From an uncultured Lachnospiraceae bacterium (GTDB taxonomy: Bacteria > Bacillota > Clostridia > Lachnospirales > Lachnospiraceae), in contig CAUCOL010000060.1 in NCBI GenBank assembly GCA_958444395.1, forward strand, positions 1 through 8,566: DNA of 8,566 nt. Direction: 5' to 3'. The first letter of the stretch is position 1. Each line of letters opens with the position of its first letter. This document shows, piece by piece, positions 1 through 5,622 of the stretch. Position numbers and translations under genes: made by a program. The notes under the pieces were generated by a model that worked only from the letters and a program-made list of their open reading frames with translations, was not told the origin of the DNA and made no database searches.

Positions 1-1302
1 GTCATGCATCCACTGTGTTACGCTCGCCTGCACCCCTGATGGATTTTGAACACCACATTCACCGATAATGATGCCATAGCCCTGATCGCTGATCTTTTCT
101 TTTAATTTGGCAAAATATTCCTGCGTAGCTTTCTGGTCGCTTTTTGTATAAGTACCTGTGAGTCCGTCTCCACAAAATTCCCACGGTGAAAAATAATGTA
201 CAGAGACAAACAGCTTGTCTGTGCCATTTTCTTCGGTGTCTTTTGGAATCTGGAAACGATCGTCTGTCGTTTTGCTTATATCTGTATTATACCCCGGGAT
301 CAGCAGATGTCTGTATGCATTATTTCCTCCTGTGCTACGTACAATGTCTACAAACTTCTGATTGATCCTATTGACCATCTTATATAATTCATTCTGACTA
401 AGATTTCCTGTTATCATCAAAGGATCCTCTCCTGCCAGTTCCGGATCCTTTGTGGTATCACTAGGCTTTGCATACCCCTTTGCCGCCCCATTTTTACAGA
501 TTGCATCATTCAAACGATCTCCAAGCTCCTCATTTGCCCCCTCAAAGATCAGGTGGTCAGAATACCCCTGGAAACGCTCCGCGATCTGTGTCCAGTAACG
601 TTCATACCTGTGCCATGCCTGTGCACGTGTTTCCTCATCCGCCACTTTCTGACCGTCGGAGTCTTTCATGCAGGCTCCAAACTGCCCCCACCACTGATTA
701 TCCCAGTGATCATTGATGATCACATACATGCCATCATTTAATGCATAGTTGACGATTTCTTCCACCCTGCCTAAGTAATCAGCATCGATGGTATATGTTC
801 CATCGTCATTATCTGCATTGGACCATGATACCGGAATACGCAATGTATTGATACCATACTCATGGATCTTATCAATATATGCCTGTGTCGTAATCGGCAT
901 TCCCCATGCCTGTTCACACTCCTGTGGGGTTGCCTCTTTTTTGCCACTGACAGGATATACCGCATCCATCGTATTTCCCAGGTTGATACCGGTGCCCATC
1001 TCATTCTCTGCCAGCCACTTCGATGAAAGCTCTGTTCGCATTGTACCGTTATCTTTCACCAACAGATGCGTTCCGGTTCCTTTTATCGTCACTACGGTTC
1101 CTGTCGCAACATTGGATGCCTTCTCCGGCAATTTCTCCCGGAGCGTAATGTCCCGTTCTGTCAAAGCATCTTCAAAGACTGTATCATCCTCTGATGCAGC
1201 CTGCACGTCAGCCGTGCCAATCTGTCCCGTGCTAAGCCCTGTTGCAGCCATCGACAGGCTCATTCCCCATGCCAGCAATCTTTTCCATTTCCTTTTTGCC
1301 AT
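1..1302 (-). CDS. Secreted GH5 endo-beta-glucanase (cellulase), 3' part cut by window edge
   Basis: The frame is open from the ATG at 1302 to base 1, giving 434 residues with no stop, so the C-terminus lies outside. The start is set by AGGAGG at 1309-1314, six bases upstream. Residues 1-36 form a signal peptide: basic MAKRKWKR, a hydrophobic core, and a V-Q-A/A cleavage site near 35. The product should therefore be exported. A short extension leads into a glycoside hydrolase family 5 barrel from about residue 95. Visible family residues are R155 (LRIP), H199 (NDHW), the N257-E258 acid/base pair in EGANEE, H369 and the nucleophile E415 in IIIGECG. Enzymes of this family cleave internal beta-1,4 bonds of cellulose, mixed-linkage glucan or xyloglucan; which one is not decided here. 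The usual HxY Tyr is Phe371 (HYF). It is a close paralogue of the GH5 gene at 1877-5149, downstream in the same orientation, but has its own promoter. Confidence 0.93.
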   Translation of the reverse strand, partial: MAKRKWKRLLAWGMSLSMAATGLSTGQIGTADVQAASEDDTVFEDALTERDITLREKLPEKASNVATGTVVTIKGTGTHLLVKDNGTMRTELSSKWLAENEMGTGINLGNTMDAVYPVSGKKEATPQECEQAWGMPITTQAYIDKIHEYGINTLRIPVSWSNADNDDGTYTIDADYLGRVEEIVNYALNDGMYVIINDHWDNQWWGQFGACMKDSDGQKVADEETRAQAWHRYERYWTQIAERFQGYSDHLIFEGANEELGDRLNDAICKNGAAKGYAKPSDTTKDPELAGEDPLMITGNLSQNELYKMVNRINQKFVDIVRSTGGNNAYRHLLIPGYNTDISKTTDDRFQIPKDTEENGTDKLFVSVHYFSPWEFCGDGLTGTYTKSDQKATQEYFAKLKEKISDQGYGIIIGECGVQNPSGVQASVTQWMHD

Positions 1303-1479
1303 AGAGTTCCTCCTTTTTCTTTTCATCGACCTTTTTCATATACCCGCTCAAGATCTCATGATCCCTTTCAGGCACCTGCTCAAGTTTTCTACAACTCTCT
1401 GTCTTTCAGATAGGAAGATCATTTCTTCCTTTCTTGGAAGATATCATATATTGCAATTGCTGTTTATATTGCAATTGCT
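1303..1479 (-). promoter_or_regulatory. Long 5' leader of the downstream GH5 gene
   Basis: If transcription starts about seven bases past the -10 box, the mRNA has a leader of roughly 175 bases. It holds the ribosome site AGGAGG (1309-1314) and three copies of one 6-base word in alternating orientation: TCTTCC (minus strand, 1436-1441), GGAAGA (1424-1429) and TCTTCC (1413-1418). The middle word can pair with either neighbour, so two exclusive small hairpins are possible. A 24-codon reading frame (1422-1348) starts just after the middle word, with a weak ribosome site. The pairing is read directly from the sequence; a regulatory role is inference. Confidence 0.35.
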
Positions 1480-1486
1480 GTTTATA
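1448..1486 (-). repeat. Two tandem 18-bp repeats with palindromic GCAATTGC cores, probable operator
   Basis: The 18-base unit ATATTGCAATTGCTGTTT (plus strand) occurs twice without a gap (1448-1465, 1466-1483), and the first three bases of a third copy follow. Each unit carries the 8-bp perfect palindrome GCAATTGC (1453-1460 and 1471-1478). The repeats begin at the -10 box and cover the predicted transcription start and about the first 30 transcribed bases, a typical place for a repressor. The 18-bp spacing is a little under two helical turns. No regulator gene is visible in the window, so the binding protein is unknown. Confidence 0.5.
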
Positions 1487-1514
1487 GTATATAATTATTC
1501 TCTACGGTTTTCAA
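1486..1514 (-). promoter_or_regulatory. Sigma-A-type promoter of the GH5 gene ending at the window edge
   Basis: On the minus strand a -35 box TTGAAA (1509-1514) is followed after exactly 17 bases by TATACT (1486-1491). Each box differs from consensus at one position. The predicted start is near 1479, inside the 18-bp repeats. It lies after the terminator of the upstream GH5 gene and so gives this paralogue its own control. Confidence 0.65.
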
Positions 1515-1654
1515 TTCTTTTTCGGCGCATCGCAACAATATTTCTGACACGTTGACACAGGCTGTTCTGACCCCACCGAAAGTCAAAAAGGCAATTTGCT
1601 TCGCAATTCTCATTGGCTTCACTCTGTGCTGCGAGCAATTTCCTATGCACGAAC

Positions 1655-1676
1655 AAAGAGTCGCTTGCGACTCTTT
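1655..1676. repeat. Perfect 22-base palindrome with 10-base arms
   Basis: AAAGAGTCGC and GCGACTCTTT are exact reverse complements separated by TT. As RNA it would fold into a nine-pair stem with a four-base loop. There is no T-run on either side, so it is not a standard intrinsic terminator. It is part of the palindrome cluster between the GH5 genes. Confidence 0.7.
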
Positions 1677-1746
1677 CGCGCTTGAGCGGAATGCGTAGCA
1701 TTTGTTTCTTTTCCGCGAAATGCGCATCCTCACGGAGTGTTTTTTT

Positions 1747-1775
1747 GTTATAGGAAACGACAAGTTTCCTATAAC
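1747..1775. repeat. Perfect 12-bp inverted repeat next to the terminator
   Basis: GTTATAGGAAAC (1747-1758) and GTTTCCTATAAC (1764-1775) pair exactly around the 5-base loop GACAA. In the minus direction the stem follows the U-tract of the terminator at 1776-1816 and is itself followed by A residues; in the plus direction it is preceded by seven T. It therefore lacks a terminal U-run for either strand. It may mark the edge of the neighbouring repeat cluster. Confidence 0.65.
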
Positions 1776-1816
1776 ATAAAAAAGAGGTGCCACACCTTCC
1801 GGTGCAACACCTCTTT
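1776..1816 (-). terminator. Intrinsic terminator of the large GH5 gene
   Basis: About 60 bases after the stop at 1877, the minus strand reads AAAGAGGTG (1816-1808) and then CACCTCTTT (1789-1781), an exact 9-bp stem. A small inner stem CACC/GGTG has a 4-base loop. The outer stem runs into a tract of T residues (1783-1778). This is the classic rho-independent layout and should separate the two GH5 transcripts. Confidence 0.85.
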
Positions 1817-1876
1817 GAATGATATCCCGTTGAACGATCCAGCCCTTAATAAGGCTCTGTATCGCGTTACGTTATA

Positions 1877-4800
1877 TTATTTAAATTTCTTGTATCCGCT
1901 CTTCTTCAGAAGCTTCACATTTGCTTTACGTACCTTAGCAGATGCGCCCTTGACTGTGATCTTCTTCTTGCAGCCTTTGAATGCGCCCTTTGTGACCTTC
2001 TTCAGTTTCGCTTTTACTGTCAGCTTATTCAGCTTCTTACAATTTGCAAATGCGGCAGATGGAATAGAAGTGATCTTCTTATTCAATGTGATTGCAGTTG
2101 CTTTTGCACCCTTAAATGCTTTCTTATCGATAGCAGATACTGTGTACTTCGCTGTACCCTTCTTTGCGGTATCAGCTACTGTTAATTTCTTAGCCTTTGC
2201 GCCTTTCTTTGTAAGACCAATGACCTTAACAGTACCTTTCTTGGTGGTTGTAGCCATCTTTGTGACTTTGTATTTGTAGTTTCCGGATGTAAATGTTGCA
2301 TTTACCTTAGGACCTACTTTTACGCTGGAAGCTGTTACTACGCCTGCTGTTGCTGCGGAAGCTGTAGCAGGTGCACTAGGTGCGCTAGGTGCAACTGTTG
2401 CTGCCGGGCTTGGTGTAGCAGGTGCTGGAGCATCCTGTCCATTGATCTGCTTTCCTGTCTGTGGATCTACATAAGTACCATTGGATACATCTTCTACTAC
2501 CTTATCAAGACCTGTGATCTCGAACTGGATCTCAATGTTCTTAGATGGCAGTGTCAACTTCTCATCTGCATTGTCTTTATCCAATGGATGCTCTACGTCG
2601 CTAGACCATGCATCAACTGCCATAAATGTATAGTAAGTAGATTTTCCGGCTTCTGTCTTAGAAACCAGCTCTTTGTCTGCTAATACTTCTTTGCCGTCCA
2701 GTTTGATAGATTTTGCTACTATCTTAATATTTGGATATGCCTCAGATGAGATATCGGTAGCAACACCTAACATATTGAACATATTTGATGCAGAAAGGTC
2801 AATACCATCAATCGATACGGTATACGTACCATCCTTATCCAGATATACATCCTGTACTTTCATGGCATCTGTGCCATCTACACCACCGGCTTTCAGATAC
2901 TCAAAGGAATGCTGATCCTTCTTTAACTCGCTGGCAGGTGTAAATGCATTACGATAGTCCCAAGTACCATCACACTGATACATCAGATAAGCATGTGCAC
3001 CCTGTTTCTGCCATAATGTCTTATCAATATATGGACCATACTGAATCTCTGGTGTAACATCATTCAGTGCCTTATTTGTCTCAGGATTAACATATGTACC
3101 ATCTTCAATCGCTTTCACGATAGGATCTAAGCCACTGATCGTAAATGTCAGCTCCAGACTCTTAGAAGCTGTTTTCAGTTTCTCTGCTGCATTCAGCTCG
3201 TTTAACGGATAACTTTCATCAGCTTTTCCATATGTGTTTACAGCCATGAATGTGTAATATTTGTTATCTGTCTTTGTTGTCAGTTCCATTGGTGCATCTG
3301 TTACAGACTCACCATCAATCTTTAATGTTACATCAGATACTTTGATACCAAGATCTTTGTATACATTGTAATCAATATCTGTAGCAAGACCCAGCATATT
3401 GTAGCTATTTGCTGCGCTCAGATCGATACCCTCAAGTTTAACGGTATATGTACCATCTTTTGTGATCTGTACATCTGTAACTGTTGTCTTATCCTTTGTT
3501 ACCTCAGAGCCGCCTGCTTTGATGTACTGATATGTACCCTCATCCTTACTCAGGCTTCTGAGCGGTTTGTATGAGTTACGATAATCCCATGTACCGGTTG
3601 CCTGATAGAACAGATATGCATGCAGACCAGGTGTTTTCCAAAGTGTGCTGTCGATATAATCCGGAAGTGTTGTATCGGATGTATCGTCAGATGGTACACC
3701 ACCGGAAATCTTCTCCATGCTTGTGTCACCCTGCGCATCGTTGATCGTATTATAGAATACAGCGATATCCTTGTAGATCATGGTTGGAACTGTACGATCA
3801 AAGTACTGGCTCGTCTCCCAGAGAACAGGAACTGCACTGATCTTCTGTGCCTCTGTGAAGGTATCATTCAGCCACTGTGTTATACTGGCATCAACACCGG
3901 ATGGATTACAGATACCACATTCACCGATAATGATACCATATCCTTTATCGCTGAACTTCTCTTTCATCTTAGCGAATACCTTCTGTGTATATTTCTGATC
4001 GCTGACAGCATAAGTACCTGTACCGCCATCACCGCAGAAATCCCACGGTGTATAGTAGTGAACAGAAACGAATAATTTGCTTACGCCATTCTCTTCTGTA
4101 TCCTTTGGCATAGTAAATCTGTCATCTACCGTCTTGTCAATATCTGTGTTATATCCAGGAATCAGCAGATGTCTGTATGCATTGTTTCCGCCTGTACCAC
4201 GTACAATATCAACGAACTTCTGGTTGATCTTATTTGCCATCTCATATAATTCAGCCGGCTTCAGGTTACCACCTAATGTTTCAACATCCTTTGATGACAT
4301 GGTATCCGGTTTTGCATAACCCTTTGCCTCTGTATTCAGACAGATAGCGTCATTTAAGCGGTCACCAAGCTCTTCGTTCGCACCCTCAAAGATCAGGTGG
4401 TCAGAGTAACCCTGGAAACGCTCTGCGATCTGTGTCCAGTATTTCTCATAACGTACCCAAGCCTGTGCACGTGTCTCATCGTCAGCTACTTTATTGCCAT
4501 CTGCATCTTTCTTGCAGGCACCGAACTGACCCCACCACTGGTTATCCCAGTGATCATTGATGATAACATACATACCATCATTCAGTGCGTAGTTTACGAT
4601 CTCTTCTACACGTCCTAAATAGTCTGCATCCAGTGTATAGGTTCCATCATCGTTATCTGCGTTAGACCATGCGACCGGGATACGCAGTGTGTTGATACCA
4701 TAGGAATGTACTGCATCGATATATTCCTGTGTCGTCTTAGGCTGACGCCATACTGTCTCACAGTCCGTAGGAGAAGCATCCTTCTTGCCGCTGACAGGGT

Positions 4801-5149
4801 ATACTGCTTCCATCGTGTTACCGAGGTTTACACCGGCACCCATCTCGTTATCAACAAGCCACTTGGATGACTTATCTTTACGCATTGTACCGTTATCCTT
4901 AACGGTCATCGTTGTGCCTGTACCTTCAATCGTTACTTCACGTCCTTCACCTACATTTGATGCGGTCTCCGGCAGCTTCTCACGCAATGAGATCTGGTCG
5001 GCTCCCAGCACTTCTGTAAATACTTTGTCGTCATCTGACTCAGCTGCCTGTGCAGTCATTACGTTCAGTCCGGCTGTACTGAAACCAGATACAACCATAG
5101 AGAAACTCATGCATGCAGCTAAAAGTCCTTTTAGATTTTTCTTTCTCAA
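1877..5149 (-). CDS. Secreted multi-domain GH5 endo-beta-glucanase with tandem modules and BspA-like tail
   Basis: This 1090-residue exported enzyme should cut internal beta-1,4-glucan bonds outside the cell. It begins at TTG, fixed by AGGAGG seven bases upstream. Layout: signal peptide 1-36 (RKKNLK, hydrophobic core, A-Q-A/A); GH5 barrel about 95-470; acidic linker 471-494; two homologous ~200-residue modules (495-696, 704-903); Ala/Pro/Ser/Thr linker about 905-935; Lys-rich tail with BspA-like leucine-rich repeats about 1000-1070. All eight residues conserved in GH5 are visible: R156, H200, N258, E259 (acid/base), H364, Y366, E410 (nucleophile) and W444. HYYTPWDF and EGANEE resemble GH5 subfamily 4, but the subfamily is not certain. 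The modules resemble carbohydrate-binding modules by position and aromatic content. It has its own promoter and terminator, so it is probably monocistronic. Its catalytic part is closely similar to the truncated paralogue at 1-1302. Confidence 0.94.
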   Translation of the reverse strand: MRKKNLKGLLAACMSFSMVVSGFSTAGLNVMTAQAAESDDDKVFTEVLGADQISLREKLPETASNVGEGREVTIEGTGTTMTVKDNGTMRKDKSSKWLVDNEMGAGVNLGNTMEAVYPVSGKKDASPTDCETVWRQPKTTQEYIDAVHSYGINTLRIPVAWSNADNDDGTYTLDADYLGRVEEIVNYALNDGMYVIINDHWDNQWWGQFGACKKDADGNKVADDETRAQAWVRYEKYWTQIAERFQGYSDHLIFEGANEELGDRLNDAICLNTEAKGYAKPDTMSSKDVETLGGNLKPAELYEMANKINQKFVDIVRGTGGNNAYRHLLIPGYNTDIDKTVDDRFTMPKDTEENGVSKLFVSVHYYTPWDFCGDGGTGTYAVSDQKYTQKVFAKMKEKFSDKGYGIIIGECGICNPSGVDASITQWLNDTFTEAQKISAVPVLWETSQYFDRTVPTMIYKDIAVFYNTINDAQGDTSMEKISGGVPSDDTSDTTLPDYIDSTLWKTPGLHAYLFYQATGTWDYRNSYKPLRSLSKDEGTYQYIKAGGSEVTKDKTTVTDVQITKDGTYTVKLEGIDLSAANSYNMLGLATDIDYNVYKDLGIKVSDVTLKIDGESVTDAPMELTTKTDNKYYTFMAVNTYGKADESYPLNELNAAEKLKTASKSLELTFTISGLDPIVKAIEDGTYVNPETNKALNDVTPEIQYGPYIDKTLWQKQGAHAYLMYQCDGTWDYRNAFTPASELKKDQHSFEYLKAGGVDGTDAMKVQDVYLDKDGTYTVSIDGIDLSASNMFNMLGVATDISSEAYPNIKIVAKSIKLDGKEVLADKELVSKTEAGKSTYYTFMAVDAWSSDVEHPLDKDNADEKLTLPSKNIEIQFEITGLDKVVEDVSNGTYVDPQTGKQINGQDAPAPATPSPAATVAPSAPSAPATASAATAGVVTASSVKVGPKVNATFTSGNYKYKVTKMATTTKKGTVKVIGLTKKGAKAKKLTVADTAKKGTAKYTVSAIDKKAFKGAKATAITLNKKITSIPSAAFANCKKLNKLTVKAKLKKVTKGAFKGCKKKITVKGASAKVRKANVKLLKKSGYKKFK
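1940..2152 (-). repeat. BspA-like leucine-rich repeats in the Lys-rich C-terminal tail
   Basis: Residues about 1000-1070 of the large GH5 protein contain short units with the BspA pattern: a hydrophobic strand, then AFxxCKKL or AFKGCKK (KKAFKGAKA, AAFANCKKL, GAFKGCKKK). This matches the LRR_5 type found on many surface proteins of gut Firmicutes. Lysine is extremely frequent, so the tail is strongly basic and could bind the anionic cell wall. No LPXTG motif or S-layer homology domain is seen. Wall binding is inference. Confidence 0.65.
2441..3667 (-). repeat. Tandem ~200-residue modules, candidate carbohydrate-binding modules
   Basis: Residues 495-696 (DNA 3667-3062) and 704-903 (DNA 3040-2441) of the large GH5 protein are homologous. 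Shared landmarks in the same order are YIDxTLW, HAYLxYQxxGTWDYRN, YLKAGG or YIKAGG, KDGTYTV, GIDLSA, NMLGxATDI, YYTFMAV, ISGLD or ITGLD, and GTYV(N/D)P. The mix of aromatic residues and short beta-strand-like segments fits a beta-sandwich that binds polysaccharide. A tandem pair after a GH5 domain recalls the CBM65 pair of Eubacterium cellulosolvens Cel5A, but that match is from memory of architecture, not from alignment. Confidence 0.7.
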
Positions 5150-5162
5150 ATCTAATCCTCCT
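5147..5162 (-). promoter_or_regulatory. Ribosome site and TTG start of the large GH5 gene
   Basis: A full AGGAGG (5157-5162) stands seven bases before a TTG codon (5149-5147). No in-frame ATG lies between the ribosome site and this codon. The next in-frame ATG is codon 14, which would remove the basic N-terminal part of the signal peptide. TTG is therefore the likely start. The paralogue at 1302 uses ATG, so the rare start may lower translation of this copy. Confidence 0.8.
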
Positions 5163-5190
5163 CTTTTTCTTGAATTTGTATCTTTTTCAC

Positions 5191-5227
5191 AATGAATCTC
5201 TGATTCTTCCGAAAATCCGGATTCATT
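5191..5227 (-). repeat. Inverted repeat in the 5' leader of the large GH5 gene
   Basis: AATGAATC (5191-5198) and GATTCATT (5220-5227) are exact reverse complements 21 bases apart. A smaller CCG/CGG pair lies between them. On the transcript this could form a stem about 40 to 80 bases before the start codon. It is short and A/T-rich, so it may be chance. Confidence 0.3.
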
Positions 5228-5266
5228 TTTAAAAGATAGATGTTGTTTGCATCACCCTCACATTGA

Positions 5267-5295
5267 ATTATAAACAATATTTTCATATTTTTCAA
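5267..5295 (-). promoter_or_regulatory. Strong sigma-A-type promoter of the large GH5 gene
   Basis: On the minus strand TTGAAA (5290-5295) is followed after 17 bases by a perfect TATAAT (5267-5272), in A/T-rich surroundings. Transcription would begin near 5260, giving a leader of about 110 bases. Its -35 box is identical to that of the paralogue's promoter, but the GCAATTGC repeats found there are absent, so control of the two copies probably differs. Confidence 0.7.
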
Positions 5296-5320
5296 CCAAT
5301 TCATTGTGTGTTTTTACCAC

Positions 5321-5375
5321 AAAAAATAGAGATAAAATATAGTAAAAATTCTTCTTTTCACTATTTTTTATCTCT
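5321..5375 (-). terminator. Long A/T-rich hairpin with T-tract, probable terminator between jetC and GH5
   Basis: Bases 5328-5348 and 5355-5375 form 21-base arms with only two mismatches around a 6-base loop. In the minus direction the stem is followed by ATTTTTT (5327-5321). The stem holds few G-C pairs, which is unusual for an intrinsic terminator, yet its length and the T-tract fit, and it sits between the jetC-like gene and the next promoter. Confidence 0.5.
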
Positions 5376-5510
5376 TTTCCAATATTTTTTATATTTTATG
5401 CACAACTTTTTATCGTTGCTTGCACATTTTGTCACTGCATCAGTTCAAGCCGTTCCGCATGCCTCTATTGCGCAATAATTTCATATATATTATCACTTCT
5501 TATCACTTCA
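5376..5510. other. Gene-free spacer, A/T-rich, with a short direct repeat
   Basis: No reading frame here has a ribosome site or a recognisable product. It contains a 10-base tandem repeat TTATCACTTC (5490-5499, 5500-5509) and the 10-base palindrome ATTGCGCAAT (5467-5476). No fragment of a jetD-like gene was recognised. Confidence 0.5.
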
Positions 5511-5512
5511 TT

Positions 5513-5620
5513 CCGCAGACGCCCTGCGGTTAAAGAAGCGTGTGCGGTCAGGGCTATTTTGTGATGCCTGCGGCACAAAATAGCTGTATATCAAAATACC
5601 GCATCAGCGGCATTTTGATA
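5513..5620. repeat. Three consecutive inverted repeats immediately after the jetC-like stop
   Basis: From the stop codon outward: TATCAAAATACCGC (5589-5602) with GCGGCATTTTGATA (5607-5620), 14-base arms with one mismatch and a 4-base loop; GCTATTTTGTG (5553-5563) with CACAAAATAGC (5574-5584), an exact 11-bp stem with a 10-base loop; and CCGCAG (5513-5518) with CTGCGG (5524-5529). The first stem begins two bases after the stop codon. None has a T-run following in the minus direction, so simple intrinsic termination is doubtful. They could protect the mRNA 3' end or belong to a dispersed palindromic repeat family. Confidence 0.65.
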
Positions 5621-5622
5621 CA

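Larger units (their letters stand above)
1591..1775. repeat. Cluster of palindromes between the two GH5 genes, possible intergenic repeat element
   Basis: About 185 bases are packed with inverted repeats: a bulged GCAATTTGC/GCAATT pair (1591-1608), a perfect 10-bp-arm palindrome (1655-1676), AATGC/GCATT with a 3-base loop (1690-1702), GCGGAA/TTCCGC (1686-1691 and 1711-1716), and a perfect 12-bp stem (1747-1775). No reading frame here has a ribosome site or recognisable protein. The density of stems suggests a non-coding repeat element or a structured transcript rather than ordinary spacer, but copy number cannot be seen from one window. Confidence 0.45.

Noticed and set aside
1448..1486. The 18-bp repeats as a CRISPR remnant
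   Set aside because: The repeats abut with no spacer, are shorter than CRISPR repeats and sit exactly at a promoter, so an operator pair fits better.
788..1555. Plus-strand open frame of 255 codons
   Set aside because: It mostly lies antisense to the GH5 gene at 1-1302, has no ribosome site and no recognisable domain. The minus frame has a signal peptide and a full set of catalytic motifs.
1482..1793. Minus-strand open frame of 103 codons between the GH5 genes
   Set aside because: It runs through the perfect palindromes and the promoter, has no good ribosome site, and its translation resembles no protein. The palindromes explain the sequence better.
5263..5478. Plus-strand open frame of 71 codons in the jetC-GH5 spacer
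   Set aside because: It is low-complexity Phe/Tyr-rich translation of A/T-rich DNA, lacks a ribosome site, and overlaps the promoter and hairpin.
5490..5509. Two copies of TTATCACTTC as a possible attachment site or start of an array
   Set aside because: Only two 10-base copies, no spacers and no integrase nearby; chance duplication in A/T-rich DNA is enough.
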